Assembly: GCA_040881985.1 (NCBI GenBank)
Contig: JBBECE010000027.1
Span: forward strand, 27,746-91,745
Source: JBBECE01 sp040881985
Lineage (GTDB): Bacteria > Pseudomonadota > Alphaproteobacteria > Rhizobiales > Devosiaceae
Length of the DNA stretch: 64,000 nucleotides
Direction: 5' to 3'
Shown here: in pieces, positions 29,306-37,231 of the stretch
Layout of the letters: each line of letters starts with the position of its first letter
Numbering within the stretch: position 1 is the first letter of the stretch
Position numbers and translations under genes: made by a program
Notes under the pieces: model-generated
Seen by the model: only the letters and a program-made list of their open reading frames with translations
What the model was told of the DNA's origin: nothing
Database searches by the model: none

Positions 29306-30831
29306 CTCGCGGTCGGGTAGATTTCGAGTTTATTCTTCGGCTCGACCACCGGCTTCAGCGCATCCATGACGCGAGCCCGCGGGAAGGTGGCGATCGCCTC
29401 GGTGCCGAAGCGCGGCTTCGAGAAAAGATCGAACCGGCCCTGATGCAGCTCCATGATCTTCTGGACGATCGGCAGCCCGAGGCCGGCGCCCTGTTCGGCG
29501 GTCTTTTGCGCCAGCGAGCCCTGGCCGAACGAGGAGAGCACGGTTTCGATCTCGTCCTCGGGAATGCCAGGCCCGTTGTCCCTGACCGAGATCATCTGCC
29601 CGCCGTCGGCGCAGCGCTGCACCGCGAACAGCACCTTGCCCGATTGCGGGGTGAACTTGATGGCGTTGGTCAAGAGGTTCAACGCCACCTGGCGGATGGC
29701 GCGCTCGTCGCCCCAGATTTTCGGTATCGACATGTCGAAATCGGTGATCAAGTCGATCGATTTCGCCTTCGCCCTGATCCCGAGCATCCGCCGGCAATCG
29801 TCGGCGATATCGACGAGGCTGACCGCCTCCTCGTGCAATTCGTACTTGCCCGCCTCGATGCGCGAGAGATCGAGGAGTTCGTTGATGAGATTGAGGAGGT
29901 GCTCGCCCGACGAGTGAATGTCGTTGGCGTAGTCCTTGTATTGCGCATTGGAGTGCGGGCCGAGCAGCTCCGAGCGCATCACTTCCGAAAAACCGATGAT
30001 GGCATTGAGGGGCGTTCTGAGCTCGTGGCTCATGGTGGCGAGGAACCGCGACTTGGCAATGTTCGCCTGTTCGGCCTGCCGGCGCGCCTCGTCGGACATG
30101 GATTTCGCCTCGCCGAGCTCGAAGATCAGCGAGTCCTTTTCCGCCCGGTGTTCGAGGCCCTTGATCTCCTCGTGATGCAACTTGCGGGCGAGGAAATAGA
30201 AGAAGACTTGCGCCCCGAGCGCCAGCGCCGCCAGCGCCCAGTTGAGCCAGCCGCCGAAGACGACGAGGTTGAGGCTGACCGTGAAGGTCGCGGGCAGCGT
30301 CGAGAACAGCGTTGCCGCCGGCAGCGTCCGGGTCGAGATGGCGTTCGCCGCCATGCCGACGAGCAGCATCGCGAAAAGGATCACCAGCACGTCGGGGCTG
30401 CCGCTGGTCAGCGTCAGCAGCGCCATCACCGACCAGGCAACCCCATAGCCGGTTTCGGCGGCGATAAAGGTAGTGGTCCAGCGCTGGGCGTCGAACTTGT
30501 TGGGGTCGGCGGTGCGGAACTCCCGGCAGACGAGGATCACCCCGAAATGCGCGAATATCACGATCGCCGCCCAGATCAGCGCCGCCACCTGCGGGACGAA
30601 CAGTGAGACCGCCAGCGTCAGGATCGCAATCAGTACCGGGGTTGCGATCAGGCCCGAAAGCCGCGCGTTCACGTATTGGCTGAGCAGCGCGTAGTCGTAG
30701 GAGGCGCGGGTGCCGGTCGAGGAGGTGAGCCGCTGGCGGGCGTCGAGAACGGTGCGCTGGGTGTGGCGGCCGCGGTCGCGCGGTTGCCACGCGACATCCC
30801 GGTCGAGCGTTTTTGAGAACGCAAGCGGCAT
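29302..30831 (-). CDS. Membrane sensor histidine kinase, PleC/PdhS-like
   Basis: A 509-residue kinase. Six predicted membrane helices (about residues 57-214) with almost no periplasmic loops suggest membrane or cytoplasmic sensing. A coiled coil (about 215-255) leads to the phospho-acceptor helix, with His269 in MSHELRTPLNAIIGFSEVM, and an ATPase domain with NLLTNAIKFTPQSG, SVRDNGPGIP and GAGLGLPIVQ. The helix resembles PleC, DivJ and PdhS kinases that act on DivK-like regulators in alphaproteobacteria. No partner is adjacent. It is convergent with cobT, sharing TTAG, and divergent from the Lrp regulator. Confidence 0.9.
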   Translation of the reverse strand: MPLAFSKTLDRDVAWQPRDRGRHTQRTVLDARQRLTSSTGTRASYDYALLSQYVNARLSGLIATPVLIAILTLAVSLFVPQVAALIWAAIVIFAHFGVILVCREFRTADPNKFDAQRWTTTFIAAETGYGVAWSVMALLTLTSGSPDVLVILFAMLLVGMAANAISTRTLPAATLFSTLPATFTVSLNLVVFGGWLNWALAALALGAQVFFYFLARKLHHEEIKGLEHRAEKDSLIFELGEAKSMSDEARRQAEQANIAKSRFLATMSHELRTPLNAIIGFSEVMRSELLGPHSNAQYKDYANDIHSSGEHLLNLINELLDLSRIEAGKYELHEEAVSLVDIADDCRRMLGIRAKAKSIDLITDFDMSIPKIWGDERAIRQVALNLLTNAIKFTPQSGKVLFAVQRCADGGQMISVRDNGPGIPEDEIETVLSSFGQGSLAQKTAEQGAGLGLPIVQKIMELHQGRFDLFSKPRFGTEAIATFPRARVMDALKPVVEPKNKLEIYPTAS

Positions 30832-31151
30832 TCAGCTACTCGATACTGACCACTGATGCCTTGCAGCACCACGCAGGAACTCGGCCGACCCTAGCAAGCG
30901 GACGGTTAATTCCCCGCTAAGGAAAGGCGCCGGACTGGGCCAACGCCCGGGGTTTTCGGGCTTTTCGGCCGCTCCGACCGCGCGCTCGTGCCGATCGCGA
31001 AGGACGCTTTGCCGGCGATCGCCGACCGCCGGCTCGTCGCGGCCGCCCCTTGCATCGAAAGGGGGTTGATCGGGGGGGCCATTCGGATAATTTTCCAATT
31101 TCGCGCCGGAATCGACGCGCGATTGAAATTCCTTTGCGCCAAGGAGTCCAA
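30832..31151. other. Intergenic region with terminator-like hairpin and Lrp promoter
   Basis: This 320-base gap holds no credible gene. A small hairpin (GCCCG 30945-30949 against CGGGC 30957-30961) followed by TTTT looks like a plus-strand terminator with no gene ahead of it. Near the right end, TTGATC (31066-31071) and TAATTT (31088-31093), 16 bases apart, form a possible promoter for the Lrp gene. AAGGAG at 31141-31146 is its ribosome binding site. Confidence 0.45.
31097..31130. promoter_or_regulatory. Possible Lrp-type operator (imperfect inverted repeat)
   Basis: AATTTC (31097-31102) is mirrored by GAAATT (31125-31130) around a GC-rich centre, 21 bases before the Lrp-family start codon and just after a candidate -10. 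Lrp/AsnC proteins commonly repress their own genes through AT-rich dyads, so this is a reasonable autoregulatory site (inference). Confidence 0.4.
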
Positions 31152-31631
31152 ATGACCCTCGACCGGATCGACCGCAAGATCCTCGCCCTGTTGCAGAAGG
31201 ATGCCACCACTCCGGTCGCCGAGATCGGGCGCAAGGTGGGTCTGTCGACGACCCCCTGCTGGCGGCGCGTCCAGAAGATGGAGGAGGAGGGAATCATCCG
31301 GCGGCGGGTGGCGGTGCTCGATCCGCGGAAGGTCAATGCCGGGGTCACGGTGTTCGTCTCGGTCAGAACCTCCGAGCATAACGATGCCTGGCTGAAGCGG
31401 TTCGCCGCCGCGGTCGAGGAGTTTCCCGAGGTCGTCGAATTCTACCGGATGAGCGGGGACGTCGACTATCTGTTGCGGGTCGTGGTGCCGGATATCGCGG
31501 CTTACGACAAGTTCTATCAGGCGCTTATCGCCAAGATTTCATTGAGCGATGTAAGTTCAGCTTTTGCCATGGAGCAGATCAAGTACACGACCGCCCTGCC
31601 GCTCGACTATATCGATGTCGGCGAGGAATAG
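31152..31631 (+). CDS. Lrp/AsnC-family transcriptional regulator
   Basis: A 159-residue regulator: an N-terminal winged helix (about 3-60: LDRIDRKILALLQKDA, then VGLSTTPCWRRVQKMEEEG) and a C-terminal RAM ligand-binding domain with FYRMSGDVDYLLRV. This matches leucine-responsive regulators that sense amino acids. AAGGAG sits five bases before the ATG at 31152; the longer open frame upstream is not needed. The stop abuts the stop of the convergent moaA with no spacer. The genes it controls cannot be read from context, apart from probable self-control. Confidence 0.93.
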   Translation: MTLDRIDRKILALLQKDATTPVAEIGRKVGLSTTPCWRRVQKMEEEGIIRRRVAVLDPRKVNAGVTVFVSVRTSEHNDAWLKRFAAAVEEFPEVVEFYRMSGDVDYLLRVVVPDIAAYDKFYQALIAKISLSDVSSAFAMEQIKYTTALPLDYIDVGEE

Positions 31632-32648
31632 TCAGCCCCCGGTCACCGACATGTGGCGGAGGACGGCGGGTGCGGTATGACCGCGCCCGATAACAAAATC
31701 GTGCCCTTTCGGCTTGATTGCCATCGCCCGGTCGAGCGCCGCGTCGAGCGCTTCGGGCCCCTCCGCCCGCAAAACGTCGCGCAGGTTGAGCCGGTCGCTC
31801 TGGCCGAGGCAGAGATAGAGGTCGCCGGTACAGGTCAGCCGCACGCGGTTGCAGCCTTCGCAGAAATTGTGGGTCAGCGGCGTGATAAAACCGAGCCGCC
31901 CGCCGGTCTCGCGCACCCGCACGTATCGCGCCGGCCCGCCAGTGCGGTGGTCGTCGGCGTCGAGCGTGAAGCGCCGGACGAGCATCGCCTCGACTTCGTC
32001 GAGCGGCAGATACTGGTCCGACCGCTCGATATCGACCTCGCCCATCGGCATGGTCTCGATCAGGGTCAGTTCCATGCCGCGCCCATGCGCCCAGAGGATC
32101 ATCGGGACGATCTCGGCCTCGTTCACGCCGCGCAGGGCGACCATATTGAGCTTGACCTTGAGGCCGGCTGTGAGGGCCGCGTCGATGCCGCCGAGCACCT
32201 GGTCCTGCCGTCCCCAACGGGTGATCTCGGCGAATTTTTGCGGATCGAGCGTGTCGAGTGACACATTGATGCGCTTGATGCCGGCTCCCGCGAGCTCGCC
32301 AGCGAAACGGCCAAGCTGGCTGCCGTTGGTCGTGAGCGTCAGTTCTTTCAGCGCCCCGGTTGCCAGGTGTCGCGACAGCGAGCGGACGAGCACCATGATG
32401 TCGCGCCGCACCAGCGGCTCGCCGCCGGTAAGCCGCAGCTTGGTGACCCCGCGGGCGACAAACGCCGAAGCGATCTGGTCGAGTTCCTCGAGCGTCAGGA
32501 CCTCGCGCTTCGGCAAAAAGGTCATCGATTCCGCCATGCAATATTGGCAGCGGAAGTCGCAGCGGTCGGTGACCGACACCCGCAGATAAGTGATCCGCCG
32601 GCCGAACCGGTCGGTGAGTGGGGTGACGGATTGCGTGGCGACCATCAT
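31632..32648 (-). CDS. moaA: GTP 3',8-cyclase MoaA (molybdenum cofactor biosynthesis)
   Basis: A 338-residue radical SAM enzyme: Cys30, Cys34 and Cys37 in CDFRCQYC hold the first iron-sulfur cluster, and CEGCNRVRLTCTGDLYLC near the C-terminus holds the second. The chain ends in Thr-Gly-Gly; the terminal Gly-Gly pair is needed for activity in the family. It starts molybdopterin synthesis from GTP. I take the ATG at 32648; a TTG two codons upstream and another ATG one codon downstream are alternatives, and no clear ribosome binding site separates them. No other moa gene is nearby. Confidence 0.95.
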   Translation of the reverse strand: MMVATQSVTPLTDRFGRRITYLRVSVTDRCDFRCQYCMAESMTFLPKREVLTLEELDQIASAFVARGVTKLRLTGGEPLVRRDIMVLVRSLSRHLATGALKELTLTTNGSQLGRFAGELAGAGIKRINVSLDTLDPQKFAEITRWGRQDQVLGGIDAALTAGLKVKLNMVALRGVNEAEIVPMILWAHGRGMELTLIETMPMGEVDIERSDQYLPLDEVEAMLVRRFTLDADDHRTGGPARYVRVRETGGRLGFITPLTHNFCEGCNRVRLTCTGDLYLCLGQSDRLNLRDVLRAEGPEALDAALDRAMAIKPKGHDFVIGRGHTAPAVLRHMSVTGG

Positions 32649-32737
32649 CGGCAAAGCATAGGCGCGGCCGTTATCAACCGCAATTCACGCCCGCGAGCGA
32701 ACAGGCCTGACCCGAAATCCGGACGTTTCGTCAGGCC

Positions 32738-33355
32738 TTAAAGCCGGACAATTACCTGCGTGCCGACCCGCGCCCGGTTGTAGAGGTCGATGATGTCCTC
32801 GTTGGTCAGCCTGATGCAGCCCGAGGAGACATTGTGGCCGATGGTTGTCGGGTCGGACGTGCCGTGGAGGCGATACAGCGTCGACCCGATATAAAGCGCC
32901 CGCGCCCCGAGCGGATTGCCGGGCCCTCCCGGCATATAGGCGGGCAATTCGGGCTGCCGCGCCCGCATCGCCGGGGGCGGCGTCCAACCCGGCCACTCTG
33001 CCTTGCGGGTAATCCGGTGGGTGCCCGACCAGCGGAAGCCGTCGCGCCCCACCCCGATGCCGTAGGCGATCGCGCTTTCGCCGTCGAGAATGTAGTAGAG
33101 GCGGAACTGCGTGGTCTCGACGATGATCGTGCCGGGCCGGTAGTTGGACGCGTAGTCGACAACTTCGCGTTTGATGCTCGAGACGCCGCCGCGCCGGGAC
33201 CGACCAGCGTTGGCCTGCATGGCCGCAACGTCATCGTCGCTGAACCATTTCTTCTGCACCGGATCGTAATAGCGCTCGGCGTCCGCCGGCGCCGCCGCGC
33301 TCAGCACCATCGCCGCCGCCAGCAAAGCCGCCAATATCGACTTCAGAAATCTCAT
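32738..33355 (-). CDS. L,D-transpeptidase (YkuD/ErfK family)
   Basis: A 205-residue exported protein. The signal peptide is cleaved after about ADA (residues 1-26). The catalytic motif HGTSDPTTIGHNVSSGCIRL contains His164, His174 and nucleophile Cys180. The family forms 3-3 crosslinks in peptidoglycan or attaches proteins to it, and acts in the periplasm. The N-terminal ERYYDPVQKKWF segment and the central GVGRDGFRWSGTHRI are usual for alphaproteobacterial members. It lies 89 bases upstream of moaA on the same strand, and the rpiA promoter region is divergent from it. Confidence 0.93.
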   Translation of the reverse strand: MRFLKSILAALLAAAMVLSAAAPADAERYYDPVQKKWFSDDDVAAMQANAGRSRRGGVSSIKREVVDYASNYRPGTIIVETTQFRLYYILDGESAIAYGIGVGRDGFRWSGTHRITRKAEWPGWTPPPAMRARQPELPAYMPGGPGNPLGARALYIGSTLYRLHGTSDPTTIGHNVSSGCIRLTNEDIIDLYNRARVGTQVIVRL

Positions 33356-33553
33356 GCTCTATCCCGCCTGCCGCCTGTCCGTGCCCGAGGACCGAAGCGA
33401 GCCTTGCCCACGTCAGCCCAGCCTCGGTGTTTACCTGCTCGGCCGGATTCTGCAATCCCGCCTCGCCCTGCCGGGACCGGTTTTCCGGGACAATGTTGCC
33501 CGAAAGCCGCCAAGATTTTCTCTACGCGGCTTCACCATTGCGTGACCCCGCGG

Positions 33554-33582
33554 TTGACAGGGCGGCGCACAAAGGCCGATTG
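33554..33582 (+). promoter_or_regulatory. Possible promoter upstream of rpiA
   Basis: A perfect TTGACA at 33554-33559 is followed 17-18 bases later by a poor -10 (GATTGC or CGATTG). It lies about 50 bases before the chosen rpiA start. The -35 is convincing, the -10 is not. Confidence 0.3.
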
Positions 33583-33628
33583 CATGGGCCGAAGGGGATT
33601 TCCGGGCTCGCCCCAGTGCAGGTGCCAG

Positions 33629-34348
33629 GTGACGGACCATCTCAAGCGCATGGCCGCCGAAGCGGCGCTGGCCGAGCTCGCCCCGGGCATGCGCGTCGGG
33701 CTGGGGTCCGGTTCGACTGCCCGCCATTTCATTGCCCTGCTCGGCGCCCGCGTCGCCGGGGGCCTCGAGTGTGTCGGGGTGCCGACCTCAGAAGCGACTG
33801 CCCGGCTGGCCCGCGAGGCGGGCATCCCGCTCGGCCGGCTCGACGAGTATCCACGCCTCGACGTCACGGTCGACGGGGCGGACGAGATTTCCCCCTCGCT
33901 CGATCTCATCAAGGGCGGGGGCGGTGCGATGCTGCGCGAGAAAATCGTCGCCAGCGCCTCCGACCGGATGGCGGTCATCGCCGACGCCTCCAAGCGCGTC
34001 GGCCGGCTGGGCAAATTTCCGCTGGCAATCGAGGTCGATCCATTCGGTCTCGGCTATGCGCAGGAGGCCATCGCCTCGATCATGCGGGCCGACGGCGCCG
34101 AGCCAGAGGCCCGGCTGCGGCTGAGTTCGGCCGGCGAGCCCTTCGTCAGCGACGGCGGGCACCTGGTCATTGACGCATTTTTTGGCCGCATTTCGGATAC
34201 AAAAGCCGTCGCTGCCGCGCTCGACGCGGTTCCGGGGGTCATCGAGCACGGGCTGTTTCTGGGCCTCTGCGACATCGCCTATATCGGTGCCGAGACCGGC
34301 CTCGAAATCCTCCGGGCCGGGCAAGCCGGCGCCGGACGGGCCAACTGA
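33629..34348 (+). CDS. rpiA: Ribose-5-phosphate isomerase A
   Basis: A 239-residue protein with VGLGSGSTARHFI, TVDGADEISPSLDLIKGGGGAMLREKIVA and FVSDGGHLVID, the phosphate-binding and catalytic motifs of RpiA. It interconverts ribose-5-phosphate and ribulose-5-phosphate. The long open frame upstream is shadow coding. GTG at 33629 aligns the N-terminus (MTDHLKRMAAEAALAELAPG) with E. coli RpiA and has AGGTG before it. A DUF2059 gene follows after 19 bases and gor after a terminator. Confidence 0.93.
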   Translation: MTDHLKRMAAEAALAELAPGMRVGLGSGSTARHFIALLGARVAGGLECVGVPTSEATARLAREAGIPLGRLDEYPRLDVTVDGADEISPSLDLIKGGGGAMLREKIVASASDRMAVIADASKRVGRLGKFPLAIEVDPFGLGYAQEAIASIMRADGAEPEARLRLSSAGEPFVSDGGHLVIDAFFGRISDTKAVAAALDAVPGVIEHGLFLGLCDIAYIGAETGLEILRAGQAGAGRAN

Positions 34349-34367
34349 ACCGAGGAGCTGATCCATC

Positions 34368-34880
34368 ATGTCCCCACTACTTCCGATTCGCCTTCTGATC
34401 GGCGCCGCCCTGGTCGCCCTTGCCCTGGGCGCGCCCGCCGGGGCGCAGGAAGTGCAGGAAATCTCGCCCGATCATTTGGCGCTCGCCCGCAAATATGTGG
34501 ATTTGACCGACAGCGCCAAGCTCTACGAGCAGGCGGTGGTCGCGGTCGCCGTGCAGGCGACGCGCACCCTGGTCTCGCAATCGCCCGACCTCGCCGACCC
34601 GATCAGCGACGCGGCGATCGCCATCATGCAGGAATACGAGGACCGCAAGGACGAGCTCTTCGACCAGTTCTCCCGAATCTATGCCATCCATTTCAACCCC
34701 GAGGAGCTGATCGCGATCATCGCGTTCTATGAAACCGATGTCGGCAAGCGGCTGGTCGCACAAAACCCCGCGATCAACCAGGAACTGACGCTGGCGCTCG
34801 AAGTCTACCGGACGAACCTGTCGAACGAATTCATGCTGCAGTTGCGCGCCCGTCTCGCCGAAGCCGGTTACACCTTCTGA
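34368..34880 (+). CDS. DUF2059 family exported protein
   Basis: A 170-residue protein with a signal peptide (about residues 1-26, ending PAGAQ) and a helical DUF2059 domain: LFDQFSRIYAIHFNPEELIAI then AFYETDVGKRLVAQNPAIN. The family is widespread in proteobacteria and its function is unknown. GAGGAG eleven bases before the ATG supports the start. It follows rpiA closely and ends at a strong terminator, so rpiA and this gene probably share a transcript. Confidence 0.88.
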   Translation: MSPLLPIRLLIGAALVALALGAPAGAQEVQEISPDHLALARKYVDLTDSAKLYEQAVVAVAVQATRTLVSQSPDLADPISDAAIAIMQEYEDRKDELFDQFSRIYAIHFNPEELIAIIAFYETDVGKRLVAQNPAINQELTLALEVYRTNLSNEFMLQLRARLAEAGYTF

Positions 34881-34902
34881 CCGGGCCGGTCCCGGCAACC
34901 CC

Positions 34903-34930
34903 GCCCCCGCCTTGTGCGGGGGCTTTTTTT
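34903..34930 (+). terminator. Intrinsic terminator after the DUF2059 gene
   Basis: A perfect 8-bp stem (34903-34910 with 34916-34923, GCCCCCGC and GCGGGGGC), loop CTTGT and a run of seven T (34924-34930). This is one of the clearest intrinsic terminators in the window. It closes the rpiA-DUF2059 unit, 41 bases before gor. Confidence 0.92.
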
Positions 34931-34971
34931 GTGCATCTTCGCCCCGACTTTTGCGCACCCCCAGGGTTCCG

Positions 34972-36348
34972 GTGGCCAACCAGTACGACTTGATCGTGAT
35001 CGGCGGCGGCTCCGGCGGCGTCCGGGCGGCGCGCCTGTCGGCGCACTACGGCGCCCGGGTGGCGCTCGTCGAGGCGTCGCGAATGGGCGGCACCTGCGTC
35101 ATCCGCGGCTGCATCCCGAAGAAACTCTTCGCCTATGCCAGCCGGTTTCCCTCGCTCTTCGAGGTTGCCCCGAGTTTCGGCTGGACGGTCAGCGCCAGTT
35201 TCGACTGGCCGACGCTCAGGGCCAACAAGGACGGCGAAATCGCCCGTCTCGAGGCCGCCTACGCGGCGGCGCTGGTCGATGCAGGGGTGACCATCTTTTC
35301 CGACCGGGCGGAGCTGACCGGCCCCCAATCGGTGCGGCTCGTCACGGCGGGGGCCGAGATGACCGCCGACCGGATTCTCATCGCCACCGGGGGCCATCCC
35401 ATCGTCCCCGAAATCGAGGGCGCCGGACTCGCCATCACCTCGAATGAGGCCTTCGATCTCGAGACCCTGCCCGAATCGCTGCTGATCGTCGGCGGCGGCT
35501 ACGTCGCCGCCGAGTTCGCCAGCATCTTCCATGGCCTCGGGGTGAAAGTAACGATCAGCTATCGCCGCGAAAAAATCCTGCGCGGCTTCGATGGCGACCT
35601 GCGCGCCGGGCTGAGCGAGGCCTTTGCCGCGAGCGGCATCGACATACTCATCAATACCCAGCCGCTGCGCCTGACGAGACATGCCGCAGGCATCGCGGTT
35701 GTGTTCGAGCACGGCCACACGGCCAACTATGGGGCGGTGATGTTCGCGACCGGCCGCGCGCCCAACACCGCCGGGCTCGGCCTTGACAAGGTTGGGGTGC
35801 TTGGCAACGCCCGCGGCGCCATCGAGGTCGACGAATGGTCGCAGTCCTCGATCCAGTCGATCTTCGCGATTGGCGACGTCACCGACCGGCTGGCGCTGAC
35901 CCCGGTCGCGATTCGCGAAGGCGCCGCCTTCGCCGAGACCGAATACAACGGCAACCCAGTCGCCGTCGATCACCGGATCGTCCCGACCGCGATTTTTTGC
36001 GAGCCCGAGGTCGCGACCGTCGGCCTTTCGCAGGAGGACGCGGTGCTCCACCACGACGAGGTCGATGTCTATCTCACGCGCTTCCGGCCGATGCTCAATT
36101 CGATGTCCGGCCGCCCCGAGAAGGTGATGATCAAGCTCGTCGTCGAGCGGGCGACCGGCCAGGTGCTCGGCGTTCATGTGCTCGGGCGCGACGCCGCCGA
36201 AATCGTCCAGCTCGCAGCAATTCCGGTCACCATGGGGGCGAGCAAGGCCGATTTCGACCGGGCCTTCGCCGTCCATCCGACGACAGCCGAGGAAATGGTG
36301 ACGCTGAGGGAGCCGAGCTACCGGCTGGTCAAGGGCAGGCGGGGCTAA
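34972..36348 (+). CDS. gor: Glutathione-disulfide reductase
   Basis: A 458-residue flavoprotein: FAD motif VIGGGSGGVRAAR, redox-active Cys42 and Cys47 in GGTCVIRGCIPKKL, NADP-binding region VGGGYVAAEFASIF with SYRRE, and the C-terminal active-site His in HPTTAEEM. It reduces oxidised glutathione with NADPH. The start is GTG at 34972 (MANQYDLIVIGGG), after AGGG; the frame upstream runs through the terminator and is not coding. Its stop overlaps the opposing transporter stop in CTAA. Confidence 0.95.
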   Translation: MANQYDLIVIGGGSGGVRAARLSAHYGARVALVEASRMGGTCVIRGCIPKKLFAYASRFPSLFEVAPSFGWTVSASFDWPTLRANKDGEIARLEAAYAAALVDAGVTIFSDRAELTGPQSVRLVTAGAEMTADRILIATGGHPIVPEIEGAGLAITSNEAFDLETLPESLLIVGGGYVAAEFASIFHGLGVKVTISYRREKILRGFDGDLRAGLSEAFAASGIDILINTQPLRLTRHAAGIAVVFEHGHTANYGAVMFATGRAPNTAGLGLDKVGVLGNARGAIEVDEWSQSSIQSIFAIGDVTDRLALTPVAIREGAAFAETEYNGNPVAVDHRIVPTAIFCEPEVATVGLSQEDAVLHHDEVDVYLTRFRPMLNSMSGRPEKVMIKLVVERATGQVLGVHVLGRDAAEIVQLAAIPVTMGASKADFDRAFAVHPTTAEEMVTLREPSYRLVKGRRG

Positions 36349-37082
36349 AGTCCCACGCCTCCGGCGAGGCCCCTGAGCGCCGCACCGACCGCATAGGCCA
36401 GCCCCGCCGCCGCCATGCCGATGATGAATGTTTCAAGCCCGCTTGCGTACCAGCTCTGGGTCGACCAGCGCGACTTGACGGTGCCGATGAAGAAAAATAC
36501 GACCCCCGTCACGACGGTCGCATATAGGGCACTCGCGCCGAATCCGAGGACGAATGGCAGCAGCGGAATGGCCCCGCAAACAATAAAGGCGAGGAACGTC
36601 GCCAGTGCGGCGAGAAGCGGTGATCGCTGTACGGCGGTCAGCCCGTATTCCTCCGCCATCATCGTCTCGAGCAGCACGTCCTCATGCCGGCTGAGCAGGT
36701 CGACGACCCGCTCGAGTTCCTCGCCCGCGAAGCCCTTGCGCGCATAAATCTGCCGCAACTCCTCACGCTCGCCCTCCGGATGCCGCCTTATGTGCCGAAG
36801 CTCGATCTGTTTCAGCCGGGCATAGTCGTCGAGATCAGCCTTGGTGCCCGAATAGTTGGACGCCGCCATCGAGAAACCGTCGGCGGCGAGATTGGCGAAG
36901 CCGAGGATGAGGACGACGCCGGTGTCGAGTTCCGCTCCGACGACGCCGGCCACGACCGCGAAAGTCGTCACTGCCCCGTCGATGCCGCCATAGATCCAGT
37001 CCCGGAGGTAGTTGACCGTCGGCTTCATTTGCAGCCGGGCGGCGATGTCGTCGGGGTCGTGGGAATGATCTGCTTTGTTCAT
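36345..37082 (-). CDS. VIT1/CCC1 family iron/manganese transporter-like protein
   Basis: A 245-residue membrane protein. LRDWIYGGIDGAVTTFAVVAGVVGA (in helix 1), NLAADGFSMAASNY and a charged cytoplasmic loop (about 78-150, with HEDVLLETMMAEEYG) match the VIT1/CCC1 family. Three more helices follow, about five in all. The family exports Fe(II) or Mn(II) from the cytoplasm; the loop carries the acidic residues that bind metal in plant VIT1. Nothing in the neighbourhood fixes the metal. It is convergent with gor. Confidence 0.88.
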   Translation of the reverse strand: MNKADHSHDPDDIAARLQMKPTVNYLRDWIYGGIDGAVTTFAVVAGVVGAELDTGVVLILGFANLAADGFSMAASNYSGTKADLDDYARLKQIELRHIRRHPEGEREELRQIYARKGFAGEELERVVDLLSRHEDVLLETMMAEEYGLTAVQRSPLLAALATFLAFIVCGAIPLLPFVLGFGASALYATVVTGVVFFFIGTVKSRWSTQSWYASGLETFIIGMAAAGLAYAVGAALRGLAGGVGL

Positions 37083-37231
37083 GTCGGCCGGCCCGAGGAT
37101 GCAAAGAACCGCTATAGCCGCTTACCGCCGTCGGGGAAACCCGGCAGGCCCGGTTGGGCGCTTTCGAAGCGGTGGCGCGGCGGCCCCGATTCTGCTAGAC
37201 CGCAGCCTTCCGGAGTTGAGCACGTCGTCCC

